Position numbers and translations under genes: made by a program. From contig JAMORO010000086.1 of assembly GCA_027063505.1 (NCBI GenBank), forward strand, positions 1-54,731: a stretch of DNA of 54,731 bases. The letters run 5' to 3'. Of this stretch, positions 1 through 6,782 are shown piece by piece; position 1 is the first letter of the stretch, and the number at the start of each line of letters is the position of its first letter. The notes below the pieces were generated by a model. That model had not been told where the DNA came from. It made no database searches and saw only the letters and a program-made list of their open reading frames with translations. This DNA is from Sulfurimonas sp. GTDB lineage: Bacteria > Campylobacterota > Campylobacteria > Campylobacterales > Sulfurimonadaceae.

Positions 1-28
1 AGATTAGTTGGATAAAAAAGGAGAAAAA

Positions 29-703
29 ATGACTGAAATAGAGTATAAAATATATATAGACGATGTAATTAGAAGAGTTGAGACAGCACGATTGAGTGTT
101 AGCGGTCATCACATAGTAAAAATTGTGGCTGTGAGTAAATACTCTACAAGCAGAGAAATAGAGAAGCTATATAAAATTGGGCAACGGGCATATGGTGAAA
201 ACAAAGTTCAAGATTTAAAAAGCAAGGCTAATAAGCTTGAAGAGTTACCTCTAGAGTGGCACTTCATTGGTAACCTTCAAAAAAATAAGATAAATAATTT
301 ACTTGACATCAACCCTACTCTTTTCCAAGCACTTGATTCTTTAGAGTTAGCACAAGAGCTTCAAAAAAAGCTGCTTGCAAAAGATATGACTTTGGATTGT
401 CTTTTACAGATAAACTCTGCACACGAGGAGTCAAAACATGGTTTTATGCCCCAAGAAGCAACTTCCTCTTATAAAGAGATACTAGAGAGTTGTCCTAACA
501 TCAACTTAAAAGGTGTGATGAGTATCGGAGCACATTCAGAGGATAAAGCGATTATTAAAAAGAGTTTTGAAACTACTTATGAGATTTATAAAAACCTTCC
601 TAATGCTACTATCTGTTCAATGGGGATGAGTGGAGATTTTGAACTTGCAATCGAATGTGGATCAAATATGGTCAGACTAGGTTCACTTATGTTTAACAAA
701 TAA
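29..703 (+). CDS. YggS/PLPBP family pyridoxal-phosphate homeostasis protein
   Basis: This is a cytosolic PLP-binding protein with an alanine-racemase-like TIM-barrel fold. The family buffers free pyridoxal phosphate and has no known catalytic reaction. Visible family motifs are the PLP lysine in VAVSKYS (Lys37), YGENKVQDL, WHFIGNLQKNK, and the C-terminal GMSGDFELAIECGSNMVRLG, which lines the phosphate site. I start the gene at ATG 29 because AAGGAG lies five bases upstream. A longer reading from TTG at position 8 has no ribosome binding site. The resulting 224 residues are normal for the family. The next gene is convergent, and a shared hairpin lies between them. Its upstream context is outside the window. 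Family assignment is secure. Confidence 0.93.
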   Translation: MTEIEYKIYIDDVIRRVETARLSVSGHHIVKIVAVSKYSTSREIEKLYKIGQRAYGENKVQDLKSKANKLEELPLEWHFIGNLQKNKINNLLDINPTLFQALDSLELAQELQKKLLAKDMTLDCLLQINSAHEESKHGFMPQEATSSYKEILESCPNINLKGVMSIGAHSEDKAIIKKSFETTYEIYKNLPNATICSMGMSGDFELAIECGSNMVRLGSLMFNK

Positions 704-713
704 CTCTTTTCTA

Positions 714-739
714 TAGCGTTTACTCTAAGATAAACGCTA
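714..739. terminator. Hairpin shared by two converging genes
   Basis: A perfect 9-bp inverted repeat (TAGCGTTTA / TAAACGCTA, 8-base loop) sits between the convergent genes, and its left arm contains the stop codon of the reverse-strand lipoprotein gene. No clean U-tract follows on either strand, only a loose CCTCTTT on the plus side. A bidirectional terminator is likely but not proven. Confidence 0.45.
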
Positions 740-2120
740 CCTCTTTAACTCTTTTTCCTTCATTTACATAGGCCATTCCAAAACTTACCTCTTTAGTTTT
801 ATATGAGATAACAAGATCCATACAGTTCATTTTTTTATGTCCGTTAATAAAGATACGATATAAAATACCTTTCTTGCCTCTATAGGCATTCACTGTTGTC
901 TGATAGCGTTTTGTAGTAGTACGCTCATCATAAACAGTTACAACAGGATTACTTTTAGGTAAATAGCCATTTTCATAAAGATATACAGGATAAATATCTA
1001 CAAAACTTTGACCTAAATCACCTGAGATACGTTTGGAATGAATGCCTTCCATAAACTCAGAACTTTTTGATCTACTTGTACTCTTTCTCTTTACCTTTTG
1101 AGGTTTATCATCAACACAAGTTACTTCAAACTTCTTTTTTAAAGATGGTTTTCCAAAGTAAACCCAGCCAATATCAGCCTCTCCTGTAAATTTTGTAAAC
1201 TTCACTTTAGTTCTTGGTTTAGGGGCTACTTTATGAACTCTCTTGACATTTGACTTTACTTGTCTAAAAGCATTCTTTTGTCGCTTTGCTAAAGCAGTTA
1301 CTCTTGCTGCTTTTTTATATCTTATATATTTTTTGGTATCAATCTTTGCAGTTTTATCTTTAAGTGTTACAACTAATCGACGGTTAATATAGTTTGCCTC
1401 TTTTGTTTTACTATCATACAGGGGCTTACTCTCACCAAATCCTGCATAGAAAACTTGTGAGTGTAAATACTCTTTATAGTAGAGTGATGAGACTACATTT
1501 TTAGCTCTTTTTTTAGAGATAGCTAAGTTATTCTTTGCACTCCCCTCTTTATCAGTGTGTACTTCAATGATAATATTTCTTTTTTGTGCAAGAGGTGTCT
1601 CTTTTAAAAATGCTTTTATTTTTTTAGTACAACTCTTTTGGACTCTTGTTTTTCCTGTTTTAAAACAGTTTTGATAGACTCTTGTGTACTTATGTCTCTC
1701 TATGCTATCTGATACTCTTTTATCAAAATCTTCTTGAGATATAGTATACATTCCATGTTTGGTGCCGTTTGTATCACTCCATGAAGAGTAGTACTCATCT
1801 AGATGTAACTTACTATCATCTAAAATCTCTTGTTTATCTTGTTTAGAAAGTTTTGTTTGGGCAAGTTTTGACTTAACATGAAGTGTATATACTTTCTCAA
1901 ATCTTTTTAACATCGTATCTTCTTCAAGAGAAGTACCCTCTCCAAGCACTGGAGTAAAAAGGCTTTTATCTATCGCATCACAAGCCCATAAAGGAGCTTT
2001 AGAGTCTAAAATAAGACACTCTGGAGCTTTTGTTATTGGTTGTGGTTTAGGAGTTTCATCGTTCATACATGCTGTAAAAAACAGCACAAAAATAGTAGTT
2101 AAAAAAGGTATCTGTTTCAT
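720..2120 (-). CDS. Lipoprotein with OmpA-type peptidoglycan-binding domain
   Basis: This is a 466-residue predicted envelope lipoprotein. It has a short basic N-terminus, a hydrophobic stretch and a lipobox FFTAC that places the lipidated Cys at residue 18. Residues of about 178-253 match the OmpA C-terminal domain that binds diaminopimelate peptidoglycan: HTDKEGSAKNNLAISKKRA, then a GFGESKPL turn and NYINRRL. The 200-residue C-terminal part is lysine-rich and unrecognised. The placement of the OmpA domain in the middle, with a long unknown tail, is unusual. It lies downstream of the DTW gene, with only ten bases between them, and may also have its own promoter overlapping the DTW stop codon. 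Function beyond wall anchoring is unknown. Confidence 0.85.
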   Translation of the reverse strand: MKQIPFLTTIFVLFFTACMNDETPKPQPITKAPECLILDSKAPLWACDAIDKSLFTPVLGEGTSLEEDTMLKRFEKVYTLHVKSKLAQTKLSKQDKQEILDDSKLHLDEYYSSWSDTNGTKHGMYTISQEDFDKRVSDSIERHKYTRVYQNCFKTGKTRVQKSCTKKIKAFLKETPLAQKRNIIIEVHTDKEGSAKNNLAISKKRAKNVVSSLYYKEYLHSQVFYAGFGESKPLYDSKTKEANYINRRLVVTLKDKTAKIDTKKYIRYKKAARVTALAKRQKNAFRQVKSNVKRVHKVAPKPRTKVKFTKFTGEADIGWVYFGKPSLKKKFEVTCVDDKPQKVKRKSTSRSKSSEFMEGIHSKRISGDLGQSFVDIYPVYLYENGYLPKSNPVVTVYDERTTTKRYQTTVNAYRGKKGILYRIFINGHKKMNCMDLVISYKTKEVSFGMAYVNEGKRVKEVAFILE

Positions 2121-2127
2121 AGCTCGT

Positions 2128-2133
2128 ATTTTA
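2128..2133 (-). promoter_or_regulatory. Candidate -10 box overlapping the DTW stop codon
   Basis: On the minus strand TGCTAAAAT ends seven bases before the lipoprotein ATG at 2120. The TAA of the -10 hexamer is also the stop codon of the DTW gene. If used, the transcript would begin one base before the ATG. No Shine-Dalgarno sequence is visible. Co-transcription from the DTW promoter is the alternative. Confidence 0.35.
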
Positions 2134-2799
2134 GCATATTATCTTTGGATTGGTATGTCTCTTAAAGCGAACTGCATGACTTTTAGGGTTGTTGATAAGC
2201 TCTTTTTGATAAGCTATCATCTTCTCAAAAGGTCGTAAAAACCCCTCTAATTGATTCTGTGCTATATTTTCTATCTGATGTTCTTTGAGTAGTTCTAAAA
2301 CAACTAAGGTAGATTCTATAGTCGAGAGATATGCTTTATCAGGTTGTACTTTTATCTCATACTGTGAAGTTTTTGTTGTTGTAAAACTCATATGTTTGAG
2401 TCTATTAAGATTACTACTGAGTGTAAACATTTTTTTTGTACAAGCCCATGTTGAGTCTATAAGAAAAATAGCTAAAGGTTTACTCTCTTGAGGTGGTTTT
2501 GTCTCTGTTAGGTTTACTGCATCGAGGGAAGGAAAAAGGATGTAACTATTATGTGTCTCAATAATTTCATTAATACGTCTATGATTAGAGAAATCAATAC
2601 CTATAAAAAGTTCAGAATTTTTCAAACTTTTATGTGTAAAATGTCCCGTATTGTTCTTTACCTTTTTAAACTCTTTTGGATGCATAAGAACCACAAACTT
2701 TGTCTTCGTTTCAATATGCTCAAAATATTCACACATACAAGAACTTTTAGGCCTATAACACTCGTAACATTTCTCTCTATCACCATAATATGTTTTCAT
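2131..2799 (-). CDS. DTW-domain tRNA-uridine aminocarboxypropyltransferase
   Basis: DTW-domain proteins (E. coli TapT/YfiP, human DTWD1/2) transfer the aminocarboxypropyl group of S-adenosylmethionine to a tRNA uridine, giving acp3U, which stabilises tRNA. The sequence shows an N-terminal cysteine cluster CYECYRPKSSCMC (Cys11, 14, 21, 23), the name-giving motif as DSTW (residues 115-118) in LIDSTWACTKKM, and the C-terminal helix LEGFLRPFEKMIAYQKEL. The first D-T-W is relaxed to D-S-T-W, which occurs elsewhere in the superfamily. The length of 222 residues is normal. It is divergent from the flavoprotein gene, with only 26 bp between the two start codons. The family is clear; the modified position in this organism is inferred. 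Confidence 0.85.
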   Translation of the reverse strand: MKTYYGDREKCYECYRPKSSCMCEYFEHIETKTKFVVLMHPKEFKKVKNNTGHFTHKSLKNSELFIGIDFSNHRRINEIIETHNSYILFPSLDAVNLTETKPPQESKPLAIFLIDSTWACTKKMFTLSSNLNRLKHMSFTTTKTSQYEIKVQPDKAYLSTIESTLVVLELLKEHQIENIAQNQLEGFLRPFEKMIAYQKELINNPKSHAVRFKRHTNPKIIC

Positions 2800-2806
2800 T
2801 AATACA

Positions 2807-2812
2807 ATTATA
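2807..2812 (-). promoter_or_regulatory. -10 box giving a leaderless DTW transcript
   Basis: A perfect TATAAT on the minus strand lies seven bases before the ATG at 2799. By normal spacing the transcript starts at A2800, one base before the ATG. No ribosome binding site is present or could fit. Confidence 0.5.
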
Positions 2813-2813
2813 C

Positions 2814-2819
2814 TAAAAT
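2814..2819 (+). promoter_or_regulatory. -10 box giving a leaderless flavoprotein transcript
   Basis: TAAAAT at 2814-2819 puts +1 at 2826, which is the A of the ATG. The bases before the start (TACCCTT) contain no Shine-Dalgarno sequence. It is packed back to back with the opposing TATAAT. A second possible -10 box, TACAAT at 2803-2808, would give an 11-base leader. Confidence 0.45.
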
Positions 2820-2825
2820 ACCCTT

Positions 2826-4067
2826 ATGAATGAAGAAAAATATGATCTCATTGTCATTGGAAGTGGTGCTGCTGGAATTATCGCAGCTATCACAGCGGCT
2901 CGAAATGGTAAAAAAGTAATTCTTTTAGAAAAACTTTCCAACATCTCTGCAAAGCTTAAAGCAACTGGTGGTGGCCGTTGTAACCTCACAAATACACTCA
3001 GTAATGAAGAGTTTATGTCCCGTTTTGGAAGAGATGGTCGTTTTATGCAGGATGCACTCTCTGCCTTTGATAACAAAGAACTCGTAAAGTTTATGGATGA
3101 GATTGGTGTTACAACACATGCCCCTGATGGTTTTCGTATTTTTCCTACGAGCCACTCCTCCGCTACTATAATCTCTGCACTAGATAAAGAGATGCAAAAA
3201 CTTCATATAGAAGTTAAATGTAACCAAAAAGTTGAACGCCTCCTTCTTGTTGGCTCACATATAGAGGGTGTAAAAACAGCTAAGTCATCCTACTCTGCTC
3301 CTAATGTTGTTGTTGCAACAGGAGGCCTCGGTTATCCACTCCTTGGTGCAGAGGGTGATGGCTACCTTATGGCAGAAGAGTTAGGTCATAAAGTTACAGA
3401 ACTTAGTCCCGCTATGATGCCTCTCAAAACAGAGGAGAAGTGGGTTGCTTCATGTCGTGCTGACACCATTGCAAAAGTTGAACTTAGAGTTGATATTAAA
3501 AAATATAAAAAACTTCGTGCTAAGGGTGATTTAATCTTTACAAAGTCGGGTATCAGGGGACCTGTTGTACTTGATTTTGCAAGAGAAGTAACACCACTTT
3601 TAAAAAAATATGGTGCCGTACCACTCCTCCTTAACCTCACAAAAGGTATGAATGAAGAGCAGATTACAAAGCATCTAAAAAAGAGTGCCCTAAAAAATCC
3701 AAATGCTACGACTCTTGACTTAGTGAAGACCCTACTTCCAGATGCACTCTCCTTAGAACTCTGTAAACTCGCAGGTATTGATACAGAGAGTACTCTCTCC
3801 AAACAAGCAGGAAAAGCAAGAGCAAAACTCATCAGCTTACTCGCTTGGACACCGCTAACTATAAATGGTCATGATGGATTTCGTTTAGCGATGATAACTC
3901 GTGGAGGTATCAGCCTCAAAGAGATAGATCCCAAAACAATGCAGAGTAAATTAGTCAAAGGACTCTTCTTTTGTGGAGAGATTATGAATCTTGATGGACC
4001 TTGCGGTGGATACAATCTGCAGTGGAGTTTCGCGAGTGGCTATCTCGCTGGAAAAAGTATCTTTTAA
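2826..4067 (+). CDS. HI0933/BaiN-family FAD-dependent oxidoreductase
   Basis: This is a 413-residue flavoprotein of the HI0933 family (YhiN/BaiN-like NAD(P)/FAD oxidoreductases), whose physiological substrate is generally unknown. It opens with the dinucleotide fold VIGSGAAGIIAAITAARNG and an acidic strand end (LLEK). The family signature GGGRCNLTN follows at about residue 55. The C-terminal FAD signature reads FFCGEIMNLDGPCGGYNLQW, followed by the ASGYLAG helix. Length is typical. It is divergent from the DTW gene and appears to be leaderless. The ThiE-like gene converges on its end nine bases away. Family assignment is secure; the reaction is not known. Confidence 0.9.
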   Translation: MNEEKYDLIVIGSGAAGIIAAITAARNGKKVILLEKLSNISAKLKATGGGRCNLTNTLSNEEFMSRFGRDGRFMQDALSAFDNKELVKFMDEIGVTTHAPDGFRIFPTSHSSATIISALDKEMQKLHIEVKCNQKVERLLLVGSHIEGVKTAKSSYSAPNVVVATGGLGYPLLGAEGDGYLMAEELGHKVTELSPAMMPLKTEEKWVASCRADTIAKVELRVDIKKYKKLRAKGDLIFTKSGIRGPVVLDFAREVTPLLKKYGAVPLLLNLTKGMNEEQITKHLKKSALKNPNATTLDLVKTLLPDALSLELCKLAGIDTESTLSKQAGKARAKLISLLAWTPLTINGHDGFRLAMITRGGISLKEIDPKTMQSKLVKGLFFCGEIMNLDGPCGGYNLQWSFASGYLAGKSIF

Positions 4068-4076
4068 CTCAAAACT

Positions 4077-4631
4077 TTAATAAAAATAACGGATAGAAGA
4101 AAACCCATAAGCACCACTCTCTTCTACCATCTTAACCTGTTGGCTATCAATAATACCACCCAGTGCAAATACTTTTATATTAGTCAATATTAAAAGTTCT
4201 TTTAAATCTTTTATACCTTTTGGTTCACCCTTGTTTGGTGTACTAAAAATTGGGCTATAGGTAACATAGTCAGCACCTAAAGAGTCCGCCTTTAGTACCT
4301 CTTTTTTTGTATGTGTACTCACTATAACTTTCAGGCCAAGAGCTTTAGCCTCTGCAATCTTACCAAACTGGCTAGATGTCAAATGCACACCATAAGCAGC
4401 AAGTTTTTGAGCTAACTCTATATCAGAATGGATAATTGCCTTTACCCCTTCAAACTGTGCACAAACCTCAATAAAATGTTCTGCTTGCAAGCTATAATTA
4501 GGATTAGTTTTATCTCTATATAGAGCATACTGAGGGAGATGTTTCACTAACTGCTCATGAAGAATTTTTCGAAATACTGCTGGAGTATCCGTATAAAACT
4601 CTCGGGAAGTTATCAGATACTTCTGTAACAT
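4077..4631 (-). CDS. ThiE/TenI-family thiamine phosphate synthase-like protein
   Basis: This is a TIM-barrel protein of the thiamine phosphate synthase/TenI superfamily, 184 residues, slightly short for ThiE (about 210). Recognisable elements are the H-x-D step IIHSDIELAQKL, GVHLTSSQF in place of the usual GVHLGQ-D, STHT (pyrophosphate contact), SPIFSTPNKGEPKG with the conserved lysine loop, and FALGGI near the C-terminus. Replacement of the Gly-Gln after GVHL leaves it open whether this is a working synthase or a TenI-like relative. It follows an unknown gene with no gap (the stop codon is directly next to this ATG), so the two are co-translated. Confidence 0.75.
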   Translation of the reverse strand: MLQKYLITSREFYTDTPAVFRKILHEQLVKHLPQYALYRDKTNPNYSLQAEHFIEVCAQFEGVKAIIHSDIELAQKLAAYGVHLTSSQFGKIAEAKALGLKVIVSTHTKKEVLKADSLGADYVTYSPIFSTPNKGEPKGIKDLKELLILTNIKVFALGGIIDSQQVKMVEESGAYGFSSIRYFY

Positions 4632-5057
4632 TTAACGATAAAGTGGGTTTTGAAAGTCAACATGATCAACATTTAAACTACCGGCATAGATATCTGCTAA
4701 AGTCGCTATATGATTATGAAGTCTGTTGAGTAAATAGAGCTCTGATGCACTATATTTATCACGAGACTCCTGAATAAAACTCTGTAAAAAAGAGAGACTC
4801 TCCTCTTCTGTTTGGAAGTGGATCTCTTTTATAAGAGCTTGTATCTCATCATACTCATCCCCACAAGAAGATAAAAAATCATACGAGAGATCCATTGTTT
4901 TTAGGTTCTCTAGTGATTTAGAGAATGCAAAATGATTATACAGCATACACCCTACAAAGTACTCTATATCTGAAGGTTCAAACTCACTGTAATGTTTCTC
5001 TTCATCGCTAAAATGTTTATGCCAAATTGAGAGGATTTTATCTGTTTTTTCTTTCAT
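4632..5057 (-). CDS. Hypothetical protein upstream of the ThiE-like gene
   Basis: This is a soluble acidic protein of 141 residues with mostly helical composition and no signal peptide or membrane segment. I do not recognise a family. The start is set at the second of two nearby ATGs (5057), because AGG lies seven bases upstream of it, whereas the first ATG (5063) touches the AGG. It ends on the base before the ThiE-like start codon, so co-translation is expected. No functional claim is justified. Confidence 0.7.
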   Translation of the reverse strand: MKEKTDKILSIWHKHFSDEEKHYSEFEPSDIEYFVGCMLYNHFAFSKSLENLKTMDLSYDFLSSCGDEYDEIQALIKEIHFQTEEESLSFLQSFIQESRDKYSASELYLLNRLHNHIATLADIYAGSLNVDHVDFQNPLYR

Positions 5058-5136
5058 TTTCATACCTAATAGTTTTATATATTTTACTAAATTTTAAAAG
5101 TTTAGTATACTACTCTCTTATTAACATATTAGAAAC

Positions 5137-5142
5137 TATAAT
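5137..5142 (+). promoter_or_regulatory. Candidate -10 box for the FliK-like/flhX pair
   Basis: A perfect TATAAT lies 43 bases before the start codon of the FliK-like gene, predicting a leader of about 36 bases with a weak AAAGG 11 bases from the ATG. No sigma-28 or sigma-54 flagellar consensus was obvious to me. Confidence 0.4.
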
Positions 5143-5184
5143 TATGAATTTAGAAGTTTTTACAATATAAAGGTATACTAACTA

Positions 5185-6456
5185 ATGATAAATATCTCTG
5201 CTAATAAAACTTTAAATATCATACTACCAAATACAAACAAAGCACTTACACAACTTTTAAGTGATGTCTCTCCAAAAGAGTTAGAACAACTGAGTAAAGG
5301 AAAAGATCTCAAAACAGTTCTTGACAGTTTTTTAAAGCAGAGCACAACAGACACCTCTTCAGATAAACTTCTTCTAAATCTCTTAAAAAACAATCCAAGT
5401 ATGAAAGAGCTTGCTAGTTCCACGCAAGAGTTTAAGAATTTTAGCAATACACTAAAAAATGAAAAATCATTATCTGATTTAAAAAATACAGTTGACAGTT
5501 TTATTAGAGATATAAAAGATATAAATAAAAATAGTTTGGAAAATAAAATAAATAATTCAGGAATTCTACTTGAGTCAAATATTAAAAATTTAAAAACACC
5601 ACAAAATGAGCTAAAAAATCTACTTTTAGATATAACAAAGCAATTAGAACCCACAAAACTAGAAAATGTAAAAAATATTCTCACAGAGATTAAGAGTCTA
5701 CTCTCAAGTGAGACTTTCAATAATATTTCAAATAAAGATCTACTTTCAAATATAAAAGTAAACTTACAATCTCTTCTAGATATGAGTAAAAAAACTGCTT
5801 CAGTGACAGATAAACTCTTAGAACGATTAGGTTCAAACTTAGATAAAAGTATGAGTCCAAATGATGCACTTTTCTCTAAAAAGACTAAACAAACTTTAGA
5901 AAAAATCTCACTACTAAACAGACCCGAAAATCTACAAACACAAACTAGAGCAGATAAACTCTTTAATAATGATCTTAAATCTATACTGCTTAAGGCCCAA
6001 GATGAGATAGCCAGTTCTAATCTCACATCAAAGAGTGATCTACTCAAACATGTTGATAAACTGCTCTTACAGGTAGACTATAATCAGCTACTCTCGCATC
6101 TCTCAAATAGCACATCCCTCTATTTACCCTACTCCTGGGATGCACTTGAAGATGGAAAACTTGAGATTAAAAATCAAAAAGATGGTCGCTTTTTTACAGA
6201 TATTGAGTTACATCTTAAAGAGTATGGTCTTTTAAAACTACGATTAGGTCTTTTTGAGAACAACCAACTCAACATAAATATTACAACGGAGAGTTTTGAG
6301 CTTAAAACACAACTCAAAGAGAACCTTCCTCTTCTAAAAAAACAACTCTTTGAAGTAGGTATTATTCCAAAAGAGATTCGTTTTTTAGAAGATAAAAGAA
6401 GTAACTACGATGAAGCGAATAAGCATATAGCTGTTGGTTTTGAGGTAAAAGCATGA
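5185..6456 (+). CDS. FliK-like flagellar protein (hook-length control C-terminal domain)
   Basis: This is a 423-residue protein. Residues 1 to about 300 are low-complexity, rich in Lys, Ser, Asn and Leu, and largely helical, as in the export-signal/ruler part of hook-length proteins. The last 100 residues resemble the FliK C-terminal domain: YGLLKLRLGLFENNQLNINI, then ELKTQLKENLPLLKKQLFEVG. The downstream gene overlaps by four bases (ATGA) and encodes a stand-alone FlhB C-terminal domain, the partner FliK is known to touch. The same pairing occurs in Campylobacter. It may be a second, FliK-like protein rather than the main hook-length ruler, so I give no symbol. Confidence 0.7.
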   Translation: MINISANKTLNIILPNTNKALTQLLSDVSPKELEQLSKGKDLKTVLDSFLKQSTTDTSSDKLLLNLLKNNPSMKELASSTQEFKNFSNTLKNEKSLSDLKNTVDSFIRDIKDINKNSLENKINNSGILLESNIKNLKTPQNELKNLLLDITKQLEPTKLENVKNILTEIKSLLSSETFNNISNKDLLSNIKVNLQSLLDMSKKTASVTDKLLERLGSNLDKSMSPNDALFSKKTKQTLEKISLLNRPENLQTQTRADKLFNNDLKSILLKAQDEIASSNLTSKSDLLKHVDKLLLQVDYNQLLSHLSNSTSLYLPYSWDALEDGKLEIKNQKDGRFFTDIELHLKEYGLLKLRLGLFENNQLNINITTESFELKTQLKENLPLLKKQLFEVGIIPKEIRFLEDKRSNYDEANKHIAVGFEVKA

Positions 6457-6704
6457 AGCCAAAAGCAGTTGCACTCAAATATGATAAAGCCAAAGGGAGT
6501 GCCCCCAAAGTAACAGCTAAGGGGGAGGGATTTACTGCAAAAAATATCATTAAGATTGCAGAGCTCAATGATGTACCGATTAAAAAAGATGAAGATTTAG
6601 TCGAGATGCTCTCACAAATTGAATTAGAAAGAGAAGTCCCCCCTGAAATGTATCAAGCTATTGCAGAGGTCTTTAGTTTTATTTACAAACTAACAAAAAG
6701 ATAA
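6453..6704 (+). CDS. flhX: FlhX, stand-alone FlhB cytoplasmic-domain homologue
   Basis: These 83 residues match the piece of FlhB/YscU that lies after the autocleavage site: AVALKYDKAKGSAPKVTAKGEG, a basic helix, VPIKKDEDLVEML, then EREVPPEMYQAIAEVFSFIYKL. The N-P-T-H cleavage motif and the membrane part of FlhB are absent, so the protein begins essentially where the cleaved FlhB fragment would. H. pylori HP1575 (FlhX) is the described counterpart. A substrate-specificity role in flagellar export is plausible. The ATG overlaps the stop of the FliK-like gene, so translation is coupled. Confidence 0.88.
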   Translation: MKPKAVALKYDKAKGSAPKVTAKGEGFTAKNIIKIAELNDVPIKKDEDLVEMLSQIELEREVPPEMYQAIAEVFSFIYKLTKR

Positions 6705-6782
6705 TGAATTACCTAATATAAACTTACAATTTCATTATTAATTTTTTAGCCTATAAAATATCTAGAAGCATTTGGATTATTA

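Noticed and set aside
8..28. Longer N-terminus for the YggS-like protein starting at TTG 8
   Set aside because: There is no ribosome binding site before TTG 8, while AAGGAG stands five bases before ATG 29 and the shorter protein matches family length.
3386..3832. Reverse-strand open frame of 148 codons inside the flavoprotein gene
   Set aside because: The plus strand encodes a complete HI0933-family protein with both FAD signatures; the antisense frame has no motif or ribosome binding site.
5178..6047. Long reverse-strand open frame (289 codons) opposite the FliK-like gene
   Set aside because: Its composition is Ser/Phe/Leu repeats that mirror the Lys/Asn/Leu-rich sense strand; the plus-strand gene has family similarity and a coupled downstream partner.
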